64,000 nt of DNA from Plasmodium coatneyi (GCF_001680005.1 NC_033568.1:806001-870000); one strand, 5' to 3'; positions 1 through 11,048 are shown, numbered from the stretch's first letter. Notes: generated by a model from the sequence alone, not told the origin. Program-made: numbers and translations.

Positions 1-961
1 GATATTGAGGAAAGAAATTTCAACCGAATGAAAAAATTACATGACTACAATAAAGACTACAACACTATACAGACACAGTTACAAGATAGTGGTTCTCCCT
101 GTAAAGATGATATTGAAGATCACCTGGGGGATATTTGTGGAGCATACAGAAATATGGTATTAGAATGTACCCCTGATAAAGGGAAAGGCAAAGAGTATTG
201 TACATACTTTACCACAATGTTCAGTAACCAGCAGTATAAGGAACTGTTAGGGGAAGACTGTACGGTAAGTGCTCCATCTGAAGTTGAAGCTGTGTCCGCA
301 ACAGACGGAGGCATAACCTCCCCATCTGGAAACACCATCCCAACCATATCGGGTGTAATTACCACCACCATAGGATTACCATTCATCACATTCCTCTTAT
401 ATAAAGTAAGAACAATTATAATTACCACCAAAACCATCACCAAAACCACTATGTATTTGGAATATATGTATAATTAGAATATACATATACTTCATATATA
501 TATCCTAACTATATACACATGTACATACATATATATGCAGATAACATAATATATACATACTTACATATATATATGGTATATATATGTGTAGTAATATGTA
601 ATACATATATATCGATATATATACGTACAACACACCCTTCCCCTCTCTTCGTTATACTATTTATTTTTAGTACAATCTTCTACCTTCTGGAATAAAAAAC
701 ACCCTTTCCTTTGGAAGGAATAGCAACAACAAGAATAGGAGGAATAGAAATAGAAGATCTGCCGATCGCAATTTCCGTACAATAACGGACGATTCAACCT
801 TAGGCTCAACAATAGACAACTCCACAGAAACTTCCACCATAGATGATGATAGAACAGACTATTCCATAGCATCAGAATACTCTGCTCCATATACTTCACA
901 ATCCAGAGCAGGGAGAAATAATAACAGACAGCATAAGAATATAGGTTATCGGAATAGATAA
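1..961 (+). CDS. KIR-like variant antigen, 5'-truncated by the window edge
   Basis: 3' part of a KIR (pir superfamily) gene. The open frame runs from base 1 to 405 and ends in ..TFLLYK at a GTAAG donor (406). The last exon is 671-961 after a TTTTTAG acceptor, opens with YNLLPSG and stops at TAA 959-961; the frame is kept across the join. Visible parts are the end of the Cys-bearing ectodomain (HDYNKDY block, about six Cys), a Ser/Thr-rich stalk, one membrane segment (TIGLPFITFLLYK) and a basic then Ser/Thr/Asp-rich cytoplasmic tail with a SEYSAPYT motif that recurs in the neighbouring KIR tails. The 265-bp intron is TA-rich. The family is thought to be exported to the infected red-cell surface. 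The first exon and N-terminal half lie outside the window. Confidence 0.85.
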
Positions 962-2103
962 CATCCAGGAGAAGGGGAATCTAATGTTTCCCTCCCTGAA
1001 GAAGACATGGAAGAACTTAAATAACCGTACGCTGTAAAGAACAGAATGACATTTCTCCTTCTTCCGTTCTTCCTTCCTTTCTTTTACTTTTACCTTTTCT
1101 TACATTTTTATGTTTAAATAACTGCATAAGAGAAGATGCTCCGAACAAGATGTGGAAAAAGGAAAAGAGGAAAAAAAGTTAAAAGCGCACAAGGCAAAAA
1201 GGAAAGGACGACAATGGGCTTTTCTGGAGGAACTACATAAATATATTTGGACTTACTTTTTTGTACCACAAAAATATACATGATAATAAATGTACGTGTA
1301 TACTACGCGCGCCGCTTACAATAATATTTTGGTATATATTTCGATATGTGAACTAATGTTCTCGACCCTCAAAAAAAAAAAAGCATCTCACATATATATG
1401 CAAGAAAAGGGGGGGATATTCTTATGTCCTCATTTTTCTTATTTGCGTTATCTTCATTTGCATAGTGTATATATAAAGAGCGATAACTCATAATTAAAGA
1501 AGAAATGTTGCCCCTAAGAATAAAATTTATGTAAGAAAATATCGAGAAAAGACTTTTTTATGTTGTGGATATTTTTTTTTTTGTCTTCTTATTTTTTATG
1601 TTTCTCTAAATAAAAATAAGGAGAAAACAGAAAAATGCAATATATTATTGTTTCATGATAGAAAAAAAGGAAGCGCATATTATGGTATATAAAAACTTTG
1701 GCTATTGCATGTGAATTGTTCTCTCAATTGCAATGCTCAATAAATATTATGTTAAACCTTGTTCTAAATAATATTGACACCGCGGGGCTCAGCCTCACAA
1801 CAATGGAATTCTTCTTCCTTCCTTTTTATTTTTTTTCAGAGCAGTAAATTTGCGACATACATATCGTGTAAAAACCAGAAAGAAAACAAAAAAAAAAAAA
1901 AAAGAAAAAAAAAGAAGAAAAAGGGAAAAGAAAGAGGAAGTGTGCAGGAGTGTGTACCTATGGGAGAACGGGTATGAAGATATAAGGGAAGGTATAATGA
2001 AAAGAAAAGAAAAGGAAGAAAGAAGAAGAAAGAAGGAAAGGAATGAAAGAGGAGTGAAGGAAAGGGAGTGAGGTTTAGGGTGTGAAAGTAGGTTCAGGGT
2101 TTA

Positions 2104-2128
2104 GGTTCAACAATGTGGTCTGGTACTT
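2104..2128 (+). repeat. Dispersed CAACAA-TGG-CT block, copy 1
   Basis: Diverged copy of a roughly 25-bp block also seen at 9602-9627 and 12830-12855. The shared core is CAACAA, one or two bases, TGG, C/T, CT, then a TA-rich end. All three copies lie in G-rich telomere-like or TTAGG-rich sequence next to antigen genes. The function is unknown. Confidence 0.4.
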
Positions 2129-2596
2129 AGTTGTTTAGGGGGCTGCAAACGAGTAAAGTGTATTAAAAAAAAAAGATGAGAAATAAATAAAAAAAAAAAA
2201 AAAAAAAGAAAGAAGCATGTTGGGGAAGTGTGCAGAGGGGTGCAGATTTGCGTTTTGGAGTGAAGGAAAGATTGCTCACTTTTTTTTTGAGAAGAAAATA
2301 TTAAAAAAAAAAAAAAAGAGAAGAAAAAAAGAAGGAAAAAAGGAAAAAGAAAAAAAAAGGAAGCGAGGATAGTGTGTAGGGGGGTTCATTTCTTAGGGAT
2401 CGATTTAAGGTTGTTAGGTGGTAGAAGTAAGGAAGTATATTTAGGGGAATGTGTGCAGGGAGGTGCAGTTCTTAGGGGTAGGAATAAGGTTCTGCTAGGT
2501 GTGGAGGGAAGGAAGGTGGTGGTAGGTTTGTTGTTAGGAATGGTAGGTTTTTTGTTAGATTTGAAGGAAAGAAAGTCACTTCCTTTTTAAGGAGGG

Positions 2597-2614
2597 GTAC
2601 ACCCGAAAGGTGTA
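2597..2614. repeat. GTACRCCC-RAAGG palindromic motif, copy 1
   Basis: Contains the near-palindrome ACACCC-GAA-AGGTGT and is followed by an A-rich run. Related copies lie at 5206-5223 and 9648-9665, also followed by A-rich sequence. Seen directly; the function is unknown. Confidence 0.45.
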
Positions 2615-3183
2615 TAAAAAAGAAAAGAAGAAAAAAAAAAAAAAAAAAAAAGGTTTAGGTAAAAAAAAGAAGGTTAAGGAAAAAAAAAAGAAGGCTTAGG
2701 TAAAAAAAGAGAAGATTTAAGTACAAAAGGAAGATTTAAAAAGAAAAAGAAAACTAAGGAAAAGGTGTAAAGAAGCAAGGTATAAGGAAGGAAGGTTTAA
2801 GGAAGAAAAAAGGAAGAAAAAAGGAAGAAAAAAGAAAGAAGGAAGTTGTAAACAAGGAAGGTGTAAACAAGGAAGATTTAAGGTGTAAAGAAGGAATGTT
2901 TAACGAAAAAAAAAAAGAGGTGAAAGAAGGAATGTTTAAGGAAAAAAAAAGAAGAAGAGGAGGTGTAAAGAAGGAAGGTGTAAGGTGTAAAGAAGGAACG
3001 TTTAAGGTGTAAGGAGAAGGAAGGTGTAAAGAAGAAGGTTTAAGGTGAGAAAGAAAGAAGGTTTACGGAAGGGAAAAAGGAAGGTTTAAGGGGGAAGGAA
3101 AAAAGGAAAGTTTAAGGAAAAAAGAAGAGAAGAAGGAAGAAGATTAAAGGAAAAGAAGTGTGTTTTAATGTGAATGTACCATC

Positions 3184-4817
3184 ATGGCAGATTCTGACGG
3201 GAAAATGTGGGAAAAGTGGTTACGGAAGTTGTTAAAGGATAAAGGAGGTATTCCGAAGGGGAAGATTGAGGTAAGTAAATGTAAGAGGACGGAGGGAACA
3301 TGCAAAAGGGCGCAATTATATAAATATACGCGCATGTATCTTAAACTATTTTTGTTCTCATCCCCCCGTTCTGTCTTCTTTCTTCCTTCCATACATATTT
3401 TTTGTAGGATGCTTTGTGGAAGGATTTGGACGGGACCTTTAAGGATTTAACTCGTAGACTGGCTTTGTGGGAAGCAAGAGAAATAATGCATTTCTGTGGT
3501 AACATCGAACGGGGGACTTATGGGAATGAGGATAATTTGAAGGAATTATGTAAAGGTATGACTGGAATAATATATTTTATGAATGGTATTGAGGATCTGG
3601 GAAGACCAAGGGGAGGACCGTGGATGGGAACAAAGGTTGAGCAGGGTATTACGGATGAAGAAATTTATAAAAGATGTACTGTTGGAATGGTTGCAATGTT
3701 GGCAATTTATGCACACCACTGTCAATTTAAGAATGTTACTGAATATATAAATAAATATATAGATGTCAAATTGGGAAGTCATGGGCGTGGCGGGGAAAAT
3801 AGGAAATGTAGCAACGTTACCATCCAAGATTTGATAATAGGCAAAGCAGCTGTTGGTACTAGAATTAAAGAGTGGATTGCACAAGATATTGCTACGGTGG
3901 ACAAGATAACCGGGAAAGGTGGAGTTAGGAGAGCAGGGCAAGCAGTAGAGATAAGTAAAGATTACTGTTCGAAGAAGAACCAACCATCCAAACTGAATCT
4001 ACAAAGCCTGGATGAGAAGGACAAAAAAAATATTACCAAGTTATTAGGATTAAAAGACAACGGTGGCAGTGTTGGTCCAGAACAACGACCTTCTCAACTG
4101 AGCCCGTTAGACGTACTAATAAAGAATGAATACACCTTATCGAAGGACGATTTGGAAAAAGCATTTGACAAAATAGTGAATAATGGGCAAGCTTCACTAC
4201 AGAACGGAGACATAGATGTGGTAGTACAGAAGTTAGAGGATGAAATTCAACAAAAAATAGGTGGTCATGATGCACCACCACCACAACGAGCAGCACTAGC
4301 ACAATCATCACCACTGAATGGTGGACCCTCTTCCAATGGTGAAGGAATTCTTGCCACCCTAACATCTTCTCTTTCTGATCCTACAACAGCCATTCCTGCT
4401 GTTGCAGGAGCAATGGCACTTCCAGCAGTTTTGTCCGCTTTCATTCTTTACAAGGTAAGAACAAAAAAACAAGAATCACAACACCACCGTTAAAAACCTT
4501 CATTCTAATACCCTTAGACCCTAACTTCCCTCCATGGAACCTCCCTTCCTTCGATCAACCACCTAACAACCTTCCTTCCACCTACCACCTTTTCATTTTT
4601 TTTTTTTGTATAAATCACAATTCTTTTTCAGAAGCATAAGCACTCTGGAAGTGGAAGAAGTGACAGAAGAAAAAGATCCCTTAGGAGAGAATTTAATGAC
4701 TTCGCTGATGACGACGATTCTTTTACACTATATTCAAGATCAAACTTAACAGCAACATCAACCAATTCGTCCGAATATTCTATTCCATACACCACCAGCA
4801 CCACCACATCTAGATGA
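3184..4817 (+). CDS. SICA-like N-terminal domain with KIR-type membrane segment and tail
   Basis: Three exons: 3184-3270 (ATG; MADSDGKMWEKWLRKLL..), 3408-4454 and 4632-4817 (TGA). Donors are GTAAGT and GTAAGA, acceptors TTTGTAG and TTTTCAG, all phase 0, giving about 439 aa. The N-terminal half resembles a SICA cysteine-rich domain: a short first exon with MW/KWL, then LCKGMTGIIYFMNGIE, a GPW motif, Cys-rich spacing and CSNVTIQDLIIGKA. It lacks the KIR hallmarks (PSxxxYxxF and FYFWLG). The C-terminal part is a membrane helix ending in FILYK at a GT donor, then a basic, Ser/Thr-rich tail with SEYSIPYT, exactly as in the KIR genes nearby. It lacks the large SICA cytoplasmic domain. It could be a short SICA-type gene or a mosaic. 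Domain identity rests on my recollection of the family. Confidence 0.7.
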
Positions 4818-5205
4818 AAATCAGCGAACAAATAATATAGATCAGCACAGGAATATAGCTTACCAACGTATGTAGTATCACATCGTATGTGTAACACCCT
4901 CGTTGTATAACACCTATAAGGGGAAGGGGAATGGAAGGGGAACGTTTCTTTCCCTTCCCATGCCCCACGGAAGGAAGGAATATAAATAACCAGGAAGCTT
5001 ATATGCAGTGTTGGGAAAAAAAAAAAAGAAGATACTTTCTTTTTTTTCCTCCATTCTTTTTTCGCCCATCCTCTTTCTTTCCTTTCTTTCCCTTTCCTTC
5101 CTTTTCCTTCCTTCCTTTATTCTTCTTTTTTTTTATTCCTTTTCTTCATATTTCTTTCCTTTCTTCCTACATTTGTATGTGTATGAATTACTGCATCAAG
5201 GGAAG

Positions 5206-5223
5206 GTACGCCCAAAGGGGCAC
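5206..5223. repeat. GTACRCCC-RAAGG palindromic motif, copy 2
   Basis: GTACGCCCAAAGGGGCAC, the counterpart of 2597-2614 and 9648-9665; it sits in the 3' flank of two convergent antigen genes. Confidence 0.45.
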
Positions 5224-5329
5224 GAAAGAAGGAATGGAAAAAAAAAATGCTTACCCATCTCAAAAAAATTAATAAGATAAAAAAATATATACAGGTAAAG
5301 AAACCTATAAACAAAAAAAAATTTAACAT

Positions 5330-5490
5330 ATTTTTGAATCTTCAATAAAAAAAAAATTTTACCAAACAAGTCAAACTAATGTGGGGAAGAAAATTTTTTT
5401 TTTTTTTTTCACTTATATTAATTACAAATGAACGTAAATAATTTAATACACAAAACAAAAAAACAGAAAAAAAAAAAAGTTTAAAAAAAA
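5330..5490 (-). repeat. AT-rich 3'-flank element shared with 13680-13820
   Basis: Contains the ordered words CAAGTCAAA, AAAATTTTTTT, CTTATATTAATT, ACATAAACGTAAA-like and ACACAAAACAAAAAA. Similar words appear in the same order at 13680-13820. Both lie downstream of minus-strand KIR genes, so this is probably conserved 3' UTR or flanking sequence. The alignment was made by eye. Confidence 0.4.
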
Positions 5491-5508
5491 AAAGAAAAGA
5501 AAAGAATG

Positions 5509-7062
5509 TTACGTGGCATGATAATGTATATTTCTTCGTCTTCCAGTACTTGCCCCTCTTCCTTCTCTAGGTGATGGTGGTGACCTACCATCGTATATAG
5601 TAGATTCTTCTATAGAACTTATCGTCGAATCTGCTATTGTTGAAGCATTTGTGGAATATAATGTTGTGGAATCGTTCGTTAGAGTATCAAAGTCTCCTTC
5701 AACTGAAGTTGTTGTTCTTCTCTTTCTTTTATGATTGCTGCTGTTTCTGTTACTTCCTCCACGAAAGAATGAGTTTTTTATCCCAGAGAATAATGAAGTG
5801 TACTGAATGAAAAAAAGAAAGGAAGGAAAAAAGGAAAGGGAAAGAAATATATATATATATGTATATATACATACATATATATATATATGTATATGTACAT
5901 ATATACATGTCTATATATGTATATATATATATATGTACATGTATGTATGTATGTTTATATAAATGTGTGTAATGGACAATTGTATGTACTATTACTTTAT
6001 ATAAAAAGAAACCAAGTACTGGTATTCCCATTACATCAAGTATGGAGGACACAGCAGCAGCAGGGACTGCTGTGCAGGTGCTGGCAGTACTATCCCCCCC
6101 AGGTAATGATGAATGACGATGTGTTGATGTTAGTCCCTGCGATGATGAAGTAATTTCTGAAGAAACTGTTGAGGACAACTGTTGGAAGCAGGAACTGAGA
6201 TCCAGATTTCCTTCGTCCTCCTGGTAGGGTCCAAACTCCCCTGTGGACGTTGCTTTATCTTTCAGTTGTGATGGTGGTGGGATATTACTAGTCTTGAACT
6301 TGCCCCAAAATGTGTCCAAGAATTGATCATTACTAAGTGTGGTGCTTGCTACCATTTTGTTATAATCGCCCCCAGCTTCATTTAGGTAATGGTTATATGT
6401 CCCTGTACAGGAGCCGCCTTCTTCCTGTAATTGCCTTTTTATTTTTTTATAGTCATAGTAATAATCGAACATTTTTTTCCTTCGAGGGAAAACAGTTTTG
6501 TCAACAGTATTGTGCATAGTGTTGTAACTGCATGGAACGTTGGAGTCTTTCAATTTAGTATAGATTTCGGACATAGTACTGTGAAGTGTAGTACGCACCT
6601 CCAATATATCACATAATGTACCTCCTAGCCAGAAATAAAAGAAATCACAAATTGTTGAACAAGGTGGATTTTCTATTTTCATGTTGGATACATTGCACCA
6701 GGCTTGTGTAATTTTTTTGGCATATGTATTAGCTCCCAAGGTTCCGTTCAATTTACCATCTAAAATGGTTGTTATTCCTTCTGTCCAAGATTTGCTATCC
6801 CCACATTGCTGTTTGCCATTCTTCTGTTCGAATGTTGCATATATTTGTTTGGAAGGTAATGTATTCACATTACATGGATTATCGTCTTCCTATGAATGTA
6901 AGAAGGGGGGGGGGGATATGTATAAATGTATGTGTGTATTCTTTATATATTTTATTTTAATTTATTACACTATGCATAAAATGCTATGTGAACATAAAGT
7001 ATAATTGTCTACATAATAAAAGAGGAATGAGCGCTCACTTTTGTTGTCCTGTCCCCTGCCAT
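5509..7062 (-). CDS. KIR-like variant antigen, complete three-exon gene
   Basis: Exons on the minus strand: 7062-7039 (ATG; MAGDRTTK, GTGAGC donor), 6889-5996 and 5802-5509 (TAA), all phase 0, giving about 403 aa. The ectodomain begins EDDNPCNVNTLPSKQIYATFEQ, has paired Cys, the CDFFYFWLGG core and FDYYYDYKKI, then a Ser/Thr stalk, a membrane helix ending FFLYK and a tail (YTSLFSGIKNSFFRGG..) that finishes NIHYHAT. Intron 2 (5803-5995) is a TATA/TATG microsatellite. There is no signal peptide, as usual for pir proteins. Reading past the GTAATA donor would yield a low-complexity Tyr-rich extension, so I reject an unspliced form. Its 3' end faces the SICA/KIR gene. Confidence 0.9.
5840..5965. 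repeat. TA/TATG/TACA microsatellite in KIR intron 2
   Basis: Simple TATATA, GTATATAC and TATGTATG runs lie inside intron 2 of the minus-strand KIR gene. Length polymorphism is likely. Confidence 0.8.
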
Positions 7063-8054
7063 TTTACTTTATACATTTCTGTACATGATGAATTTATTTC
7101 AAGGTTATTCCTTACATATTCATATAAAAAAAATATCTCAGAATTCTGCTTGTTCCTATGATTATGAATATGAACTTTTTACTTCTTTCAGGAGTATATA
7201 TTTTCTAATTTCCAAATAATAATAACAAATGTATGTATCAAAATCACTATATGCATATATAATTAAAGTGAAGTTAGGAATAAATATGTAAAAATAGCAC
7301 GATGAAAGAGAAAAGTCAAGATTCCTTTATGTGCCGTATATATATATTCTACACCATTAAATTATATATTATTCCCCATATAATTGTATTATTATATAAA
7401 CTATCCCGCATACTAGATATATAGGGGTGAAATATCATCCAGATGGGAACTCCTATATGTACAACATATTTTATGCTTCATTATGGTTTTAAAGGAGGGC
7501 TATTAAAATTTTCTAAGGAATTGTTAAAAACCGCTCATATATGAAGATAAATTCATGTACAGACAGTACATTTTCCCTCTTAATTGTGTACACAGTTAAA
7601 TATCTTGTTCACACAAAGTGTGGACACTATATTATTTATGCTCCTTCCCTTTGCAAAACATAATACTTTTTACATATCAATAAATTCCTTCTTTTTCCTT
7701 TTTTCTCTGTTCTATAGGATCAAAAAGTTCACGATGCTTAAAGGAGTACAAGGAATTAAAGTAGTTGACCGAATTAATGCATCAAAGGAGACTTTATAGC
7801 GTTAATGATCATTCTATTGTTTCCTTCATTTGAACCTTCTAAAAATTAAAAAGGGTGTTTGCATGCATATTTTAAATAGTTTAGGTGGTTCAAAAATATA
7901 TAAATTCTTTGTTTCTGTCATGGTTACTACTTTTCTCTTTACATGAATAAATATAGAAGTATGACATCATCATCATTATTTATACAATTATATGTTGTAA
8001 TATATATGGTCACAAGACACTGGACCAAAATATGCAGTTCACAAAGTTATACAC
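7063..8054. other. KIR upstream region, no gene recognised
   Basis: AT-rich 5' flank of the minus-strand KIR gene running to the telomere-like array. Near 7690-7799 a pyrimidine run and TATAG precede a short open stretch (..MLKGVQGIKVVDRIN..) ending at TAG 7797. It looks like an acceptor plus exon relic, but no partner exon is seen. I make no firm call. Confidence 0.4.
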
Positions 8055-9075
8055 GGTTTAGGGATCAGGGTTTAGGGATCAGGGTTTAGGGTTCAGGGTT
8101 TATGATTCAGGGTCTACGGTTCACGGTTTCGGGTTCAGGGTATTAGCGTTCATTATTTTAGGTTCTGGGGTTTTAGGACTTAGGTTTTAGGGTTTAGGTT
8201 TTAGGCTTTTGGGTGTAATGTTTAGGGTTTAAGTTTTAGCGTTTAGGGTTAAGATTTTAGAGCCCAGGTTTTAGGGTTCAAGGTTTAGGGTTCAAGGTTT
8301 AGGGTTCAGGGTTTAGGGTTCAGGGTTTAGGGTTCAGGGTTTAGGGTTCGGCATTTACTTTTCAGCGTTCAAGATTCAGGGTTTAGGATTCAGGGTTTAC
8401 GCATCAGGGTTTAGGATTTAGGTTTTAGGATTTTGGAACTTCAGCATTCAGGGTTTTGGAGCTTTATCTATCAGCGTTTTGGATCCTCTGTTTTTAGGGC
8501 TCAGGATTGAGGCTTTAGGGGTTTAGACTTCAGGGTTTGAGGGTTTAGAGTTCAGGGTTTAGAGTTCAGGGTTTAGAGTTCAGGGTTTAGGGTTCAGTGT
8601 TTAGGGTTTAGGATTTAGGTTTTCTGGGTTTAGATTTTTGGGTTTAGTTGATGAGGATCCGAAGTTTGGTGTTTACCGTTAAGGCTTTAGATTTCCGGTT
8701 TGAGGATTTAGGGGTTCCGCGTTTGGGGTTGGGGGTTCATGGATCAGTGTTCATGGATCAGGGTTCTGGGTTCAGCGTTTAGGGTTTAGCGTTCCAAATT
8801 CAGGTTTCAGGGTTTAGTTTTAAGTGTTTAGAGTTCAGGGTTTAGAGTTCGGGGTTTATAGTCAAGCCTTTAGGGTTCCGGTTTTTGAGTTTAGGGTTTA
8901 GGGTTTAGGGTTTAGGGTTTAAGGTTTAGAGTTCAGGATTTAGGGTTTAGTTTTTAGTGTTTAGGATTTAGGGTTCAGGGTTTAGGATTTAGGGTTTAGG
9001 TTTTAGGTTTTAGAGTTTAGGGTTTAGGGTTGAGGTTTTAAGGTTTAAGTTTTAGATTTCTTGTTTTAAGGGTTT
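8055..9075 (+). repeat. Interstitial telomere-like array, G-rich on + strand
   Basis: About 1 kb of GGGTTTAGGGTTCAGGG-type units. Regular stretches include about 8281-8348 (alternating TTTAGGG/TTCAGGG) and about 8889-8923 (GGGTTTA repeated), mixed with degenerate units. The 7-mer GGGTT(T/C)A is the Plasmodium telomere repeat. Here it is internal, flanked by antigen genes on both sides. The degeneracy argues against an active telomere. G-quadruplex potential is high on the + strand. Confidence 0.95.
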
Positions 9076-9284
9076 AAAATTGAAATTTTAAAGGAGAGTT
9101 GGAAGGAGACGAGTTTAAAGTATTAATTAAGGAGTCTATGGAGAAGGAAGGGAGGGTCTTAGGAAAGAAGGGAGCGACGGTCTAGGGAGGAGGAAGCAAA
9201 GAAGTTAGTCTAAGGACGAGCAAGTAGGCTATAAGGACGAGGATGTAGGGTATAAGGAGGAGGAAGTAGCGTATACGGAAGGAA

Positions 9285-9545
9285 GGTTGTTGTTAGGTGG
9301 TAGGAAGATTGTTGGGGTGCTGGTAGGAGTGTTGGAATGAAGATTGTTGGGGGTGGTAGGTGGGTGGAATGTTGTTAGGTGGGTTGTTAGGTTCGTGGTA
9401 GGGTGGATGCTAGTTGGGTTGTTGTTGGGTTGTTGTTGGGTTGTTAGGTGGGTTTTAGGTGGGTTTTAGGTGGGTTTTTAGGGTGTTTGGGTGGTACGTG
9501 TGTTGTTAGGTGGTAGCGTGGAAGGAAGGTTATTAGATGGAAGGG
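9285..9545 (+). repeat. GGTGGGTTGTTAGG-type degenerate minisatellite
   Basis: Units such as GGTTGTTAGGTGG, GGGTTGTTGGGTTG and GGTGGGTTTTAGG recur irregularly. The same motif, or its complement, occurs in intron 2 of three of the antigen genes and near 10210, 10370, 12765 and 14850. It may derive from telomere-like repeat. Confidence 0.8.
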
Positions 9546-9601
9546 TTGAGAGTGTTAGAAGTAAGGGTTCAAGGTGTGTAACCTAAGGGTTTCTAGGTTA
9601 C

Positions 9602-9627
9602 GGAACAACAAAGTGGCCTGCTAGTTT
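9602..9627 (+). repeat. Dispersed GGAACAACAA block, copy 2
   Basis: GGAACAACAAAGTGGCCTGC followed by TAGTTT; closely matches 12830-12855 and more weakly 2104-2128. Confidence 0.5.
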
Positions 9628-9647
9628 AACCGCGCCAGGGGGGGGGA

Positions 9648-9665
9648 GTACACCCAAAGGGTGTG
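9648..9665. repeat. GTACRCCC-RAAGG palindromic motif, copy 3
   Basis: GTACACCCAAAGGGTGTG, with a near-perfect palindrome ACACCC-AAA-GGGTGT, followed by a long A run. Counterpart of 2597-2614 and 5206-5223. Confidence 0.5.
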
Positions 9666-10927
9666 TAAAAAAAAAAAAAAAAAAAAAAAAGGAATAAGGT
9701 GGTTATGGAAGGAAAAATATAGAGAAGAATGTATGAATGCGAAGGGTGCATTAATATATAAGGTATAGTGTGGATTGAGTGAGGGTCTAAGGAGGAGGTG
9801 AAAAGGTGCTACAAGGACACAATGCATGCACCTAATATGAACTGTTCGTAGTGTATAAATTAGAGCTCGCTAAGGGAAGTATAGGGATGGGAAGGAGTCC
9901 CTATTTACCAGGCAACAAGGAAGAGCATGGCGCGGGGGGCGGTAAAAATGTAATTACATTCCCACTAATCAACTATAAGCGGAAAAAAAGAGTATGCGCA
10001 CCCCGCCCCCCCCCTATACCATGTATGGGAGAAAGTGTGACGAAAGCACAGCACTACTATATAAAAAAGGGGGGTGCGCAATATATGAGCAACTTTGTTC
10101 ATATACAACTTAGTGCAATTGCTTCCCGTTATTGTCATGTGCAGCTTAATTTTTATCCAATAAATTTAAGCTTATTCCGAGTACTAATAATAAATATGTA
10201 CACACATTACCCCCGTATTGAAGGTTGTTAGGGTGGTGATAGGTGGAAGGAAGAGGAGAAAGGAAGGTGCTCCTAATGCACATATGAATATATGAACTGC
10301 GCCACTGCACCACTGCACCACACAATATATATATATCTGATCTAACAATATTTTAATGATCTAACAACCCACCTACCACCGCAACCCCCAACGCCCCCGC
10401 TTTCCATTTAATAATAGCAAAATAAAACATAGAGTATATGTCACATGCTGAAATTTTTTCTAAAGAAGAAAGGCAGTTGCGCGCAAGCCGCGCCTTTTCC
10501 CTTCTATATATGTACATAATAGGGAAGCGTATATTCGTGCGTGTAATATACGTAATAATAATAGTTTAATGTTCTGCAATGTCCTCAAAGAATAGCGGTA
10601 CGGAGAGAACTGTCATATCATACTGTAGTAAAGGAACACATAAATAGTAAGGAATGTAAAAGGAACTGTAAGAGGAATGTGGTGGTTGTGAAAGGGGGGG
10701 GTAGTGAAAATATGAAAGGGGAAGGGGCAGTAGTGTGCTGCCTGTACACGCACATGTTTTATATATAAATATATATATATACATGTATACACATATATAT
10801 ATAAAGGGAAGTAAATAAAAATTTCGTCCTCCTTGACACAGTAAAAAAAGGAAGTGTGCTTGTTTGTTGTGGTTGTTGTGTTTGTAACCTTGTATTTTTG
10901 TTCATTTGTTTGGTACGTGTGTGTGTC

Positions 10928-10981
10928 TGTTCGTTTGTTGTTTGTTGTTTGTTGTTTGTTGTTTGTTGTTTGTTTGTTTGT
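10928..10981 (+). repeat. TTTGTTG microsatellite upstream of KIR gene
   Basis: About six or seven TTTGTTG units ending in TTTG units, about 70 bp upstream of the next KIR start codon. Confidence 0.8.
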
Positions 10982-11048
10982 TCTATCTATCTATGTATAT
11001 ATATACATATATACATATACAGAAAGAATATCTAATTAAAGGGAAAAA

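Larger units (their letters stand above)
962..3183. other. Intergenic: AT-rich, then long purine-rich low-complexity tract
   Basis: No credible gene. About 962-1850 is AT-rich with poly(A) runs. From about 1860 to 3170 the + strand is strongly purine-biased (A/G), built from degenerate AAGGAAGG and GGTTTAAGG / GGTGTAAAG units that resemble decayed telomere-like repeat. Short clear telomere-like words occur near 2072-2110. Two short blocks that recur elsewhere in the window are here: about 2104-2128 and 2597-2614. The tract ends a few bases before the SICA-like gene, so it may include its promoter. Confidence 0.6.
4818..5508. other. Convergent intergenic spacer between SICA/KIR gene and KIR gene
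   Basis: 3' flanks of two convergent antigen genes. It holds a pyrimidine-rich stretch (about 5030-5170), the palindromic motif at 5206-5223 and an A/T-rich stretch (about 5330-5480) that resembles 13680-13820, the flank of another minus-strand KIR gene. No gene is seen. Confidence 0.5.
9076..11048. other. Repeat-rich intergenic region upstream of KIR gene
   Basis: Follows the telomere-like array. 9285-9545 is G-rich (GGTGGGTTGTTAGG units), then come the recurring blocks at 9602-9627 and 9648-9665 and a poly(A) run (about 9667-9690). 10205-10260 again has GAAGGTTGTTAGGGTGG, and 10360-10395 has its complement (AACAACCCACCTACCACC). A TTTGTTG microsatellite at about 10928-10981 lies about 70 bp before the KIR start. 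I support no coding gene here; the open stretches are low complexity. Confidence 0.6.

Noticed and set aside
120..449. Minus-strand open frame opposite the first KIR gene
   Set aside because: Antisense shadow of a clear KIR exon; no family features.
5750..5995. Tyr/Ile-rich extension of the KIR exon past its donor
   Set aside because: It translates a TATA/TATG microsatellite; a GTAATA donor and a good tail exon downstream explain the gene.
8055..9545. CRISPR-like regular repeats
   Set aside because: The units are directly adjacent and degenerate telomere-like, with no unique spacers; the organism is a eukaryote.
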